Origin: Procambarus clarkii | Lineage: Eukaryota; Arthropoda; Malacostraca; Decapoda; Cambaridae | DNA length: 64,000 bases | NCBI RefSeq assembly: GCF_040958095.1 | Contig: NC_091208.1 | Span: 4,236,230 to 4,300,229, forward strand | Direction: 5' to 3' | Shown: piece after piece, positions 33,352-45,739 of the stretch | Position numbering within the stretch: the stretch's first letter is position 1 | How the letters are laid out: every line of letters begins with the position of its first letter | The notes under the pieces: model-generated | Database searches by the model: none | What the model was told of the DNA's origin: nothing | Seen by the model: only the letters and a program-made list of their open reading frames with translations | Translations under genes and position numbers: made by a program

Positions 33352-33966
33352 GTTATAACCATAACCAGGCATTGCATCACCAACCTCAACAAGGCCCTGA
33401 ACAACATCAACACCAGCCTCCACACCCTCAGCCACAACATAACCATAACCAGACACTGCATCACCAACCTCAACAAGGCCCTGAACAACATCAACACCAG
33501 CCTCCACACCCTCAGCCACAACATAACCATAATCAAGCACTGCATCACCAACCTCAACAAGGCCCTGAACAACATCAACACCAGCCTCCACACCCTCAGC
33601 CACAACATAACCATAACCAGACACTGCATCACCAACCTCAACAAGGCCCTGAACAACATCAACACCAGCCTCCACACCCTCAGCCACAACATAACCATAA
33701 CCAGGCACTGCATCACCAACCTCAACAAGGTCCTGAACAACTTCAACACCAGCCTCCACATCCTCAGTCACAACATAACCATAACCAGGCACTGCATCAC
33801 CAACCTCAACAAGGCCCTGAACAACATCAACACCAGCCTCCACACCCTCAGCCACAACATAACCATAACTAGGCACTGCATCACCAACCTCAACAAGGCC
33901 CTGAACAACATCAACACCAGCCTCCACACCCTCAGCCACAACATAACCATAATCAGGCACTGCATC
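33352..33966 (+). repeat. R84 minisatellite array E (7 units)
   Basis: Seven 84-bp units. The order of diagnostic variants (CAGACACTG, AATCAAGCAC, GGTCCTGAACAACTTC, AACTAGGCAC) is the same as in array F at 38.3 kb, which has two or three more units at its start. The minus Val/Gly-rich frame is open throughout (268 codons with the foldback end). Confidence 0.93.
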
Positions 33967-34671
33967 CAATTGCAAAATAAGGATCTGGGATTGGCCGGGG
34001 GGGGGGGGGGGAGAGGGGGGTAATGGAATGATGCCCAGTAGCTAAGTGATCCCCACTTACTGACGACTGTGACAGTGGCGTACTAATACGGTACACAAAG
34101 GGGATATTAATAGGGTATTCAGAGTATGAACAGAAAATTTCTGGTGGAATAAAACAAAAAGTTGCGAACATAAAAGTTACCCATGAAGGGAGTATAGAAA
34201 ACCACGAAAAGACGACAATCTATTGTGGGAGGAAAAACCGGATAATAATATTTATTACTTCTAAAATATCATTATTTTATAAAACTCTAATTTCTAAAAT
34301 GACTTTTTATTTTTCGACATAACATTACATAAAAAACTTATCTTTTTTTTTAAATTTTAAAATTAAAAAAAATTTTAACACAAAATTTTACTTTCCTAAT
34401 ATTTCCTAAAAAGAAAAAGTTTATATATAAGAAACTTGAATAAATACCAAATTCCCTTACTTAGTGTTAAAATTTTGAGTGTACATAAAATAATTGTATA
34501 TAGTCATTAGTAGTAGGCATCACCTTCTGTCTATTACAGTTATTAGTGTGGTATAACATTTACGTAGTACCGTGTTTTAAGGCCAGTGGTTGTCACAGAT
34601 GCTTGTGTTTCAACAGGTTCTTGTTGTTAGTGTTTTGATCACGCTGGTGTTTCTTGTTGTTAGTGTTTTGG
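33967..34671 (+). repeat. Module D, unit 1 of the tandem pair
   Basis: Poly-G run, AGCTAAGTGATCCCCACTTA, AT-rich core 34,230-34,500, then TTCTTGTTGTTAGTGTTTTG. Nearly identical to 39,136-39,830. Confidence 0.85.
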
Positions 34672-34769
34672 TCAGGTGGCCACAGAGCACTAAGCATTGA
34701 GCCAGCAGGTGGCAACAGAGCAGTAAGCCTAGAGCCAACAGGTAGCCACACGGGGAGAGAACAGCCCAG
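34672..34769 (+). repeat. R33 remnant (2-3 units)
   Basis: TCAGGTGGCCACAGAGCACT and two further units, then GGGGAGAGAACAGCCCAGAA, the start of module F, before the LINE insertion. Confidence 0.82.
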
Positions 34770-34784
34770 AACCTCAATGCTATT

Positions 34785-36835
34785 CAATACAATGCAATAA
34801 TATAGAGGATAAGATACCCATTAGGGCGAGCCTTGAAGGGGGATTGCTGAAGAGAAGCCGGTGAGAGGAAGTGCTGACGTTGTAGAGAAAAGAGCCAGGG
34901 CTCGACCCAGCTGCTGTCTTGAGTCGATGCTGAAACAGCCTCACAACTGGCTAGACTTTGAATTTGGCCCACAATGGGCAGCAGCGGCGGTGCTTCTTCA
35001 TTCTAGGTGGAAATAGTCTGTCTTCTGGTGGTGTCTTCTTTCTTCTTTCTTGTGTCTTCTTTCTTCTTTCTTGTGTCTTCTTTCTTCTTTCTTGTGTCTT
35101 CTTTCTTCTTACTTCATAATTTTCTTCTTCCTTCTCTGTTGTCTTAGCTGTATGCTGTGAGCATGTAGGTCCTGTAGGTCAGGACGGAGGAAGTTTGGTA
35201 GAAGAGTGGACTCGTCGCACTCAGGATGGCAATTGCAGGAACGGGGCTCCCATTTTTCTGTTCTGGATACTGCTCTCGAAGTTCTTTATATTGCTGGTTG
35301 TAGAGTTTGCTGGTAATTTGTCTAAATTCGGGGGATCCAAAAGCGGTTTTGCTTCGTTGCAGAGCCAGGTCTTGCATAGTTGAGAAGTTCGATGCTTCTG
35401 GCGATTGAGCTTCACCATCAAAAGAGGCAGTAGAATCATCAGCAGATGATAAGCGGAGGTCAGGTGACGAGTAAGTATTTTCTAGTTCTGGAGAAGTTTT
35501 CATTGATCCGTTGAGACGTCAGGCTGAGGAGGTAGAGGATCGTCTGGAGAGGCAGCTTGCAGAGGTGGTGCAGTTGTAGCAGGTTGCAGAGGGTGGGTAT
35601 CAGCAGGCAGGAGTTCTGCCAGTGCAACTGGAAAGATGGTGATGTCAGTGGCTGAAGTAGTAGTAGCTGAAGTCCTAGCGGTGACAGTGGCTGAAGCTGT
35701 ATTCGTGAAGAGTTCCTCAGGGACAGTAAATGTTGGTAGACCATTGTAAGCATATAGTATGCTTAGAATTCGAACGAATTCCTTGCAGTTCGTGCCTGCC
35801 ATCATTTCAGCCAGGCGAATGAGTCTACAGATAGTACCATGATCAATGTTGGGGGATACCAACTGGTGTGGTGAAGGCTGGCTTGTTGATTGGCCAGAGA
35901 GGGGTTGTAGCTGTTGTGGCTGAGTCGTTGATTGGTTGGCTGACTGGGAGCCAGGTCCCCATTAGCTTGCAAGCTGTGCAGATGCTCCGCCCACAATCAA
36001 AATTTCAACGTGCTGCTTACACGTTGAAATTTGGTGGTGGACGGCGAGTGGTGTTGGTCTGCCTGGCATCGGACATCTTCTGTATTTGTTCACGTCGTCC
36101 GGGGCTCACAACGGTGACGGCAGGATGTTCGCCATCACAGAGAAGGCAGTGAAGATATTTGTTGGTGCAGTTTTTGAAGTAGTGGTTCTCGGCACACTTG
36201 CTGTACCGTTGGTCCTGAGATGTACAGTTCTTTGTGAAGTGCTCATAGCTATAGCTATAGCACTTGTAGCATTGCCGAAGCCGGTAATAGTGTTCTTTGG
36301 TGATCTGTCGAGGTGTATTGGCGATTCCAAAGCACCAAAAGCCGTTGTTAGCTGCACAGGTAGCTTCCTCAGGCGATGTGAAGGTCTCCTTCAAGGTGGA
36401 GTGTTGACTGTCGTTTATAGGAATGAACTTGACAGAGACAGCGGTCAAGGAAGTGTTCTGCTCGTTAATGCTGGTGATAACGTTGGTGGCAGCTTTGTCA
36501 TAGAGTAGTTAGCACAATCCTGGCTGCGAGGTAGGGACGTGGTGAGGTCGAACGCACCCTGAAATGCTGCAGCACTACTGAACAACTGTTGGGTTCTCCA
36601 TCGTCGACGACGTGGAGAACCAGTGGTGCAACAGTGGTTTTAGTGGTGATTGGGTTCATTCTCTGACAGGGTTAAGGTTCGGTCCCCTCTGAATTGCACC
36701 TTGATCCGGAAGATCATGATACACAGGCTTAGTATCAAATACCAGAGGGTTGTAGGAGGCCTTCCGTCTCTTATCAGTATGACGCACAAGATTTAGCATG
36801 AGGTTTGACTTTTTAAAGAATAGTACTTTGAAAAT
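34785..36835 (-). mobile_element. ORF1-only LINE derivative, copy 1
   Basis: Minus-strand insertion in module F, which resumes at about 36,836 (ATTACACTGTTGCACTAATA). It has an ORF1 region joined directly to a 3' end-like segment (AAGATACCCATTAGGGCGAG; compare AAGATACCCTGTAGGGTGAA at 5,349 in the jockey-like LINE) and a CAAT-rich tail. No endonuclease or RT lies between them. A TCTTCTTTCTTGTG microsatellite occupies 35,036-35,110. Element limits are approximate. Confidence 0.7.
35144..36659 (-). pseudogene. LINE ORF1 (gag-like, three Cys-rich knuckles), broken
   Basis: Best part is 36,448-36,017: FWCFGIANTPRQITKEHYYR followed by Cys motifs QCYKCYSYSYEHFTKNC, RYSKCAENHYFKNC and LHCLLCDGEHPAVTVVSP. 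This is the arrangement seen in ORF1 proteins of jockey/I-type LINEs, which bind their RNA. A plausible start is the ATG at 36,659 (MNPITTKTTVAPL). C-terminal pieces in other frames are at 35,862-35,500 (CRLIRLAEMMAGTNCKEFVR, then Thr/Ala-rich) and 35,503-35,144 (QITSKLYNQQYKELREQYPE). Several frameshifts and stops separate them, so it is not functional. The second knuckle has lost its His spacing. An identical-looking copy lies 5,138 bp downstream with the same breaks. Confidence 0.8.
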
Positions 36836-37748
36836 TCATTACCATATTACACTGTTGCACTAATATTATGGTAATTACTGAGGTTCTCATTTGAGGGAGA
36901 ATAAGTGTAACAAGAAAACCACAACATCAACTTATGTAAATGCTGATTTAATGTTTTCCCAACTATGTTGACAGCTCTTGTTTGATGTTGACAAAATGAA
37001 AAAGTTTGTAGAGAATAGAGGGAGGGAAAGAGAAAATGAAGGGAAAAGGGATAATGATTCTGGCTGCTACAGATAAGTGCTTTCAGCGAAGTATTCTCTT
37101 TACATTTACCTGAAACTTTGTTTCGTGAATATGTATACATTTTTACAGCGATGTATAAATTTAAACAATGTAACAGTTTTTGGCCCTGGGTAATATAATT
37201 GTTTATGCCTCCACAATCTAGAAAATGGTTATTATGTTTTAGAAACTTGCCTTAGAGAGCTTAGGGAAGATGTATAGGGCAAAGTTCTAAGGCAAGTTTT
37301 AAGGCATTAAGGTAATAATATCCATTTTTCCCTACATTGGAGGCATAACAAATTTGAGAACAATACACACTCAGCTACTCTTCCTAACACTTCCCAACGT
37401 CAAGGAACTGTCGTACTAAAGTGCCCTTATCCTAACCTACCAGAGGACCCAGAAGAGAAAACAGGACATTATGTCATTTTCGCCAGCCGCTTCTATTTTC
37501 TAGTACGAATATTTTTGGCATTAGGCAGACTATACTTCAAAATGCGACGTTCTATTATGAGGACGGCTTGACACGCTACCCAGGGGTTATGGCTGTAATG
37601 TTACAGTGTATTATGTAACGATGCTGGTGTCACGCTCTGTATTTTAATGAATTATTTCCGTTAAACACGACGGTGGAAAGTAGAACAACTTCACAGTACT
37701 CAGTGACACATTTAGGGTCACGTGACCAAGTACTGACAGTGAGAGGAG
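36836..37748 (+). repeat. Module F, unit 1
   Basis: Standard F landmarks (GGGAAAAGGGATAATGATTC, CTACATTGGAGGCATAACAA, GGGTCACGTGACCAAGTACT). Nearly identical to 41,974-42,885. Confidence 0.85.
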
Positions 37749-37835
37749 ACCAGTGACGTCATGCACTAAGCAGGATCCCAGTGACGTCATGCACTAAGCA
37801 GGACCCCCAGTGACGTCATGCACTGAGCAGGACCC
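37749..37835 (+). repeat. R28 mini-array (3 units), unit 1
   Basis: Three 28-bp units, each with TGACGTCA, after module F. Confidence 0.9.
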
Positions 37836-38344
37836 TTCATGAATGTGAGGACTCTGACATGCGAATGGATTCACTACTGTGTGCAGTGATCATTGTAAGG
37901 CACTGTTAAACACCTGCTCTCTGGTTGTTTCTTGAATTCGATGAATGGCGTAAATGTGTAAACATCAGTCAGGAGGATGAGGGGTGATGTCTCCATGACA
38001 ACGGAGTCGCAATCTTCCCTTTAACCGGTATTTAAATACTACATAACAAGTGAATGAGAAAGAAATGTCCAAAATCTGAACAACGTTGCAGTGTAACAAG
38101 TAGGAAGACGTGTTGCAACATCATCATGCATCTTAACTCATTTTTTTAGTTTAGAAAAATATTTCAGTTCATATATTGAATTCCATGAGTCTGGACCCAT
38201 GACTGAGTGTATTGGCATTTTGACAATTTATCTTGCCAAATCTTCCTGGCTCGTGTTGATGTCAATTATATTAACAGGGGTTTGAATATCACGCATAAAG
38301 ACGTTGTCCGGATCTACCACTTTCATGCTGTTTATTGTAGTCCT
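37836..38344 (+). repeat. Module B, unit 1
   Basis: Landmarks as elsewhere. The minus frame of the MKVEDP type is closed here by a TAA (GACAATTTATCTTGCC on plus). Confidence 0.85.
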
Positions 38345-39135
38345 TATTGTTATAACAATAACCAGGCACTGCATCACCAACCTCAACAAGGCCCTGAACA
38401 ACATCAACACCAGCCTCCACACCCTCAGCCACAACATAACCATAACCAGGCACTGCATCACCAACCTCAACAAGGCCCTGAACAACATCAACACCAGCCT
38501 CCACACCCTCAGCCACAACATAACCATAACCAGGCACTGCATCACCAACCTCAACAAGGCCCTGAACAACATCAACACCAGCCTCTACACCCTCAGCCAC
38601 AACATAACCATAACCAGACACTGCATCACCAACCTCAACAAGGCCCTGAACAACATCAACACCAGCCTCCACACCCTCAGCCACAACATAACCATAATCA
38701 AGCACTGCATCACCAACCTCAACAAGGCCCTGAACAACATCAACACCAGCCTCCACACCCTCAGCCACAACATAACCATAACCAGACACTGCATTACCAA
38801 CCTCAACAAGGCCCTGAACAACATCAACACCAGCCTCCACACCCTCAGCCACAACATAACCATAACCAGGCACTGCATCACCAACCTCAACAAGGTCCTG
38901 AACAACTTCAACACCAGCCTCCACACCCTCAGTCACAACATAACCATAACCAGGCACTGCATCACCAACCTCAACAAGGCCCTGAACAACATCAACACCA
39001 GCCTCCACACCCTCAGCCACAACATAACCATAACTAGGCACTGCATCACCAACCTCAACAAGGCCCTGAACAACATCAACACCAGCCTCCACACCCTCAG
39101 CCACAACATAACCATAACCAGGCACTGCATCCAAT
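38345..39135 (+). repeat. R84 minisatellite array F (9 units)
   Basis: Nine complete 84-bp units from about 38,361 to 39,117. Three frames stay open over the full array (295 codons on plus, 276 on plus, 283 on minus). Shares the variant order of array E. Confidence 0.93.
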
Positions 39136-39924
39136 TGCAAGATAAGGATCTGGGATTGGCCGGGGGGGGGGAGAGGGGGGTAAAGGAATGATGCCCAGTA
39201 GCTAAGTGATCCCCACTTACTGACGACTGTGACAGTGGCGTACTAATACGGTACACAAAGGTGATATTAATAGGGTATTCAGAGTATGAACAGAAAATTT
39301 CTGGTGGAATAAAACAAAAAGTTGCGAACATAAAAGTTACCCATGAAGGGAGTATAGAAAACCACGAAAAGACGACAATCTATTGTGGGAGGAAAAACCG
39401 GATAATAATATTTATTACTTCTAAAATATCATTATTTTATAAAACTCTAATTTCTAAAATGACTTTTTATTTTTCGACATAACAATACATAAAAAACTTA
39501 TCTTTTTTTTAAATATTAAAATTTAAAAAAATTTTAACACAAAATTTTACTTTCTTAATATTTCCTAAAAAGAAAAAGTTTATATAAAAGAAACTTGAAT
39601 AAATACCAAATTCCCTTACTAAGTGTTAAAATTTTGAGTGTACATAAAATAATTGTATATAGTCATTAGTAGTAGGCATCACCTTCTGTCTATTACAGTT
39701 ATTAGTGTGGTATAACATTTACGTATTACCGTGTTTTAAGGCCAGTGGTTGTCACAGATGCTTGTGTTTCAACAGGTTCTTGTTGTTAGTGTTTTCATCA
39801 CGCTGGTGTTTCTTGTTGTTAGTGTTTTGGTCAGGTGGCCACAGAGCACTAAGCATTGAGCCAGCAGGTGGCAACAGAGCAGTAAGCCTAGAGCCAACAG
39901 GTAGCCACACGGGGAGAGAACAGC
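39136..39924 (+). repeat. Module D plus R33 remnant, unit 2
   Basis: Copy of 33,967-34,769 with a few point differences (for example a shorter poly-G run and GTTTTCATCACGCTGG for GTTTTGATCACGCTGG). Confidence 0.85.
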
Positions 39925-41973
39925 CCAGAACCTCAATGCTATTCAATACAATGCAATAATATAGAGGATAAGATACCCATTAGGGCGAGCCTTGAAGGGG
40001 GATTGCTGAAGAGAAGCCGGTGAGAGGAAGTGCTGACGTTGTAGAGAAAAGAGCCAGGGCTCGACCCAGCTGCTGTCTTGAGTCGATGCTGAAACAGCCT
40101 CACAACTGGCTAGACTTTGAATTTGGCCCACAATGGGCAGCAGCGGCGGTGCTTCTTCATTCTAGGTGGAAATAGTCTGTCTTCTGGTGGTGTCTTCTTT
40201 CTTCTTTCTTGTGTCTTCTTTCTTCTTTCTTGTGTCTTCTTTCTTCTTACTTCATAATTTTCTTCTTCCTTCTCTGTTGTCTTAGCTGTATGCTGTGAGC
40301 ATGTAGGTCCTGTAGGTCAGGACGGAGGAAGTTTGGTAGAAGAGTGGACTCGTCGCACTCAGGATGGCAATTGCAGGAACGGGGCTCCCATTTTTCTGTT
40401 CTGGATACTGCTCTCGAAGTTCTTTATATTGCTGGTTGTAGAGTTTGCTGGTAATTTGTCTAAATTCGGGGGATCCAAAAGCGGTTTTGCTTCGTTGCAG
40501 AGCCAGGTCTTGCATAGTTGAGAAGTTCGATGCTTCTGGCGATTGAGCTTCACCATCAAAAGAGGCAGTAGAATCATCAGCAGATGATAAGCGGAGGTCA
40601 GGTGACGAGTAAGTATTTTCTAGTTCTGGAGAAGTTTTCATTGATCCGTTGAGACGTCAGGCTGAGGAGGTAGAGGATCGTCTGGAGAGGCAGCTTGCAG
40701 AGGTGGTGCAGTTGTAGCAGGTTGCAGAGGGTGGGTTTCAGCAGGCAGGAGTTCTGCCAGTGCAACTGGAAAGATGGTGATGTCAGTGGCTGAAGTAGTA
40801 GTAGCTGAAAACCTAGCGGTGACAGTGGCTGAAGCTGTATTCGTGAAGAGTTCCTCAGGGACAGTAAATGTTGGTAGACCATTGTAAGCATATAGTATGC
40901 TTAGAATTCGAACGAATTCCTTGCAGTTCGTGCCTGCCATCATTTCAGCCAGGCGAATGAGTCTACAGATAGTACCATGATCAATGTTGGGGGATACCAA
41001 CTGGTGTGGTGAAGGCTGGCTTGTTGATTGGCCAGAGAGGGGTTGTAGCTGTTGTGGCTGAGTCGTTGATTGGTTGGCTGACAGGGAGCCAGGTCCCCAT
41101 TAGCTTGCAAGCTGTGCAGATGCTCCGCCCACAATCAAAATTTCAACGTGCTGCTTACACGTTGAAATTTGGTGGTGGACGGCGAGTGGTGTTGGTCTGC
41201 CTGGCATCGGACATCTTCTGTATTTGTTCACGTCGTCCGGGGCTCACAACGGTGACGGCAGGATGTTCGCCATCACAGAGAAGGCAGTGAAGATATTTGT
41301 TGGTGCAGTTTTTGAAGTAGTGGTTCTCGGCACACTTGCTGTACCGTTGGTCCTGAGATGTACAGTTCTTTGTGAAGTGCTCATAGCTATAGCTATAGCA
41401 CTTGTAGCATTGCCGAAGCCGGTAATAGTGTTCTTTGGTGATCTGTCGAGGTGTATTGGCGATTCCAAAGCACCAAAAGCCGTTGTTAGCTGCACAGGTA
41501 GCTTCCTCAGGCGATGTGAAGGTCACCTTCAAGGTGGAGTGTTGACTGTCGTTTATAGGAATGAACTTGACAGAGACAGCGGTCAAGGAAGTGTTCTGCT
41601 CGTTAATGCTGGTGATAACGTTGGTGGCAGCTTTGTCATAGAGTAGTTAGCACAATCCTGGCTGCGAGGTAGGGACGTGGTGAGGTCGAACGCACCCTGA
41701 AATGCTGCAACACTACTGAACAACTGTTGGGTTCTCCATCGTCGACGACGTGGAGAACCAGTGGTGCAACAGTGGTTTTAGTGGTGATTGGGTTCATTCT
41801 CGGACAGAGTTAAGGTTCGGTCCCCTCTGAATTGCACCTTGATCCGGAAGATCATGATACACAGGCTTAGTATCAAATACCAGAGGGTTGTAGGAGGCCT
41901 TCCGTCTCTTATCAGTATGATGCACAAGATTTAGCATGAGGTTTGACTTTTTAAAGAATAGTACTTTGAAAAT
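39925..41973 (-). mobile_element. ORF1-only LINE derivative, copy 2
   Basis: Same element and breaks as 34,785-36,835, including the ORF1 Cys knuckles (best frame 41,586-41,155). It differs by scattered substitutions and by one fewer repeat block (about 20-25 bp) in the TCTTCTTTCTTGTG microsatellite. Because both host unit and element are duplicated, this copy arose by tandem duplication, not by a new insertion. Confidence 0.75.
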
Positions 41974-42885
41974 TCATTACCATATTACACTGTTGCACTA
42001 ATATTATGGTAATTACTGAGGTTCTCATTTGAGGGAGAATAAGTGTAACAAGAAAACCACAACATCAACTTATGTAAATGCTGATTTAATGTTTTCCCAA
42101 CTATGTTGACAGCTCTTGTTTGATGTTGACAAAATGAAAAAGTTTGTAGAGAATAGAGGGAGGGAAAGAGAAGATGAAGGGAAAAGGGATAATGATTCTG
42201 GCTGCTACAGATAAGTGCTTTCAGCGAAGTATTCTCTTTACATTTACCTGAAACTTTGTTTCGTGAATATGTATACATTTTTACAGCGATGTATAAATTT
42301 AAACAATGTAACAGTTTTTGGCCCTGGGTAATATAATTGTTTATGCCTCCACAATCTAGAAAATGGTTATTATTTTTTAGAAACTTGCCTTAGAGAGCTT
42401 AGGGAAGATGTATAGGGCAAAGTTCTAAGGCAAGTTTTAAGGCATTAAGGTAATAATATCCATTTTTCCCTACATTGGAGGCATAACAAATTTGAGAACA
42501 ATACACACTCAGCTACTCTTCCTAACACTTTCCAACGTCAAGGAACTGTCGTACTAAAGTGCCCTTATCCTAACCTACCAGAGGACCCAGAAGAGAAAAC
42601 AGGACATTATGTCATTTTCGCCAGCCGCTTCTATTTTCTAGTACGAATATTTTTGGCATTAGGCAGACTATACTTCAAAATGCGACGTTCTATTATGAGG
42701 ACGGCTTGACACGCTACCCAGGGGTTATGGCTGTAATGTTACAGTGTATTATGTAACGATGCTGGTGTCACGCTCTGTATTTTAATGAATTATTTCCGTT
42801 AAACACGACGGTGGAAAGTAGAACAACTTCACAGTACTCAGTGACACATTTAGGGTCACGTGACCAAGTACTGACAGTGAGAGGA
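41974..42885 (+). repeat. Module F, unit 2
   Basis: Duplicate of 36,836-37,748. Confidence 0.85.
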
Positions 42886-42972
42886 GACCAGTGACGTCAT
42901 GCACTAAGCAGGATCCCAGTGACGTCATGCACTAAGCAGGACCCCCAGTGACGTCATGCACTGAGCAGGACC
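42886..42972 (+). repeat. R28 mini-array (3 units), unit 2
   Basis: Duplicate of 37,749-37,835, with three TGACGTCA octamers. Confidence 0.9.
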
Positions 42973-43482
42973 CTTCATGAATGTGAGGACTCTGACATGC
43001 GAATGGATTCACTACTGTGTGCAGTGATCATTGTAAGGCACTGTTTAACACCTGCTCTCTGGTTGTTTCTTGAATTCGATGAATGGCGTAAATGTGTAAA
43101 CATCAGTCAGGAGGATGAGGGGTGATGTCTCCATGACAACGGAGTCGCAATCTTCCCTTTAACCGGTATTTAAATACTACATAACAAGTGAATGAGAAAG
43201 AAATGTCCAAAATCTGAACAACGTTGCAGTGTAACAAGTAGGAAGACGTGTTGCAACATCATCATGCATCTTAACTCATTTTTTTAGTTTAGAAAAATAT
43301 TTCAGTTCATATATTGAATTCCATGAGTCTGGACCCATGACTGAGTGTATTGGCATTTTGACAATTTATCTTGCCAAATCTTCCTGGCTCGTGTTGATGT
43401 CAATTATATTAACAGGGGTTTGAATATCACGCATAAAGACGTTGTCCGGATCTACCACTTTCATGCTGTTTATTGTAGTCCT
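42973..43482 (+). repeat. Module B, unit 2
   Basis: Duplicate of 37,836-38,344, including the TAA that closes the minus frame. Confidence 0.85.
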
Positions 43483-44235
43483 TATTGTTATAACAATAAC
43501 CAGGCACTGCATCACCAACCTCAACAAGGCCCTGAACAACATCAACACCAGCCTCCACACCCTCAGCCACAACATAACCATAACCAGACACTGCATCACC
43601 AACCTCAACAAGGCCCTGAACAACATCAACACCAGCCTCCACACCCTCAGCAACAACATAACCATAACCAGGCACTGCATCACCAACCTCAACAAGGCCC
43701 TGAACAACATCAACACCAGCCTCCTCACACTCAGCCACAACATAACCATAACCAGGCACGGCATCACCAACCTCAACAAGGCCTTGAACAACATCAACAC
43801 CAGCCTCCACACCTTCAGCCACAACATAACCATAACCAGGCACTGCATCACCAACCTCAACAGGGCCCTGAACAACATCAACACCAGCCTCCACACCTTC
43901 AGCCACAACATAACCATAACCAGGCACTGCATCACCAACCTCAACAAGGCCCTGAACAACATCAACACCAGCCTCCACACCCTCAGCCACAACATAACCA
44001 TAACCAGGCACTGCATCACCAACCTCAACAAGGCCCTGAACAACATCAACACCAACCTCCACACCCTCAGCCACAACATAACCATAACCAGGCACTGCAT
44101 CACCAACCTCAACAAGGCCCTGAACAACATCAACACCAGCCTCCACACCCTCAGCCACAACATAACCATAACAAGGCACTGCACCACCAACCTCAACAAA
44201 GCCCTGAACAACATCAACACCAGCCTCCACACCCT
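43483..44235 (+). repeat. R84 minisatellite array G (about 9 units)
   Basis: About nine 84-bp units. Diagnostic variants (CTCAGCAACAACATAACC, CCTCCTCACACTCAGCC, CAGGCACGGCATCACC, TGCACCACCAACCTC) match array H at 60.1 kb rather than array F. The tandem duplication therefore ends inside this array. Confidence 0.92.
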
Positions 44236-44404
44236 CCTTGAGGTTACCTTGACCTACCATGACCTTGAGGAGCTTCCGGGGCTTAGCGTCCCCGCGGCCC
44301 GGTCGTCGACCAGGCCTCCTGGTTGTCGGACTGATCAACCAGGCTGTTGGACGCGGCTGCTCGCAGCCTGACGTATGAGTCACAGCCTGGTTGATCAGGT
44401 ATTC
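44236..44404 (-). mobile_element. Short SINE of a third type, inserted in R84
   Basis: Begins CTTGAGGTTACCTTGACC, contains GGGGCTTAGCGTCCCCGCGG and GGTCGTCGACCAGGCCTCCT, and ends GCCTGGTTGATCAGGTATTC. Its GC-rich core resembles the tail of the tRNA-headed SINEs, so the two may share a 3' module. The R84 sequence continues at 44,405. The same insertion is at 60,603-60,770. Confidence 0.78.
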
Positions 44405-45049
44405 CAGTCACAACATAACCATAACCAGGAACTGCATCCAATTGCAAGATAAAGATTAGGGACTAGACGGGGTGAAGGAAGGAATGGTGCCCAGTAGCTA
44501 AGTGATCCCCACTTACTGACGACTGTGACAGTGGCCTAAGAATAAGGAACACAAAGGGGATATTAATAGGGGATTCAAAGTATCAACACAAAATTTCTAG
44601 TGGAATGAAACATAAAAAATTGTGAACATAAAAGTTATCCATGAAGGCGGTATAGAAAACAACGAAAAGACGACTGACTCAGAGAAGGAGGAAAAGTAAA
44701 ACAATATTATTTATTACTTCTTCCATACAATTACTTTATAAAATGTAAATTTTGTTTAAATAAAATTTATTTCTTATTATAAGATAAAATATTTTTGTTT
44801 TGCTTTTAAAAGATTTAAAACATTTATCACAAAACTCTTTTGAATTTATATTACCTAAGTATTTTTTTTATATAAGAAACTTATGTGATAATCAAACTTA
44901 ATTTCATATAAAATTCTGAGTGTATATAACAAGATAAATTTATCTCTTTAGTCATTAATAAGTAGGCATCACCTAACTACAGTTGTTAGCGTGTAGTATA
45001 ACACTTACTGTGTACTCCGTTCTAAGGCCAGTGGTAATCGCAGAAACTC
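44405..45049 (+). repeat. R84 remnant and module D
   Basis: The last R84 piece, then D landmarks, an AT-rich core (44,700-44,950), and the end of D up to the CGCAGAAACTC motif, where a LINE is inserted. Confidence 0.8.
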
Positions 45050-45739
45050 GTGTTTCAATAGGTTTTTTTTTATTTTGATAAAAGAAATATACAAAGTATA
45101 GCACAATATATTCATGACATGAACCTAAGAACAGAACATAACAGCAAAAACATAATCATAAATAGGCTTAGAAGAGAACATTGCATAATAAGACCCCAGA
45201 AACTCCAGGGACACAAGTCCGAATACAAATAAACATAGAAACGGACACACAACAAACGGACGCACACGGACATGGAAAGACACAACTAACATATAAAGAA
45301 TAAACCAGACACACATATAAATACACAATGCACACAAGTACAGAAATAACACAAAGCATAAGCACATCGCACACAAATCATATAAGTAACATAAAAACAA
45401 ACCATGGCCAAGGCCCAGGCACTACTATATGACAACCCCAAGAAAGAATCCGGGGTTAACAATGAAACACAGAGATACATGTACCCTAAACAAACACACT
45501 TCCAGGAAGAACAGCAATCAAACCAACAAAATGAATAACAAAACAGCCGCATGCAACTCACTCAAGGTACAAGCAACGGCCCACGCAGGAGCCAACATAG
45601 AAGCAAACCCACACTCACACACAACCCCACACACCAAACCGAACACACAACCACAGGAGCAACCACACACACACCCAGCACAACTCCCCGAGGAGGCCCA
45701 CCGGAGGGCCGGGGATCTTGGATGAAAACAGCAGACCAC

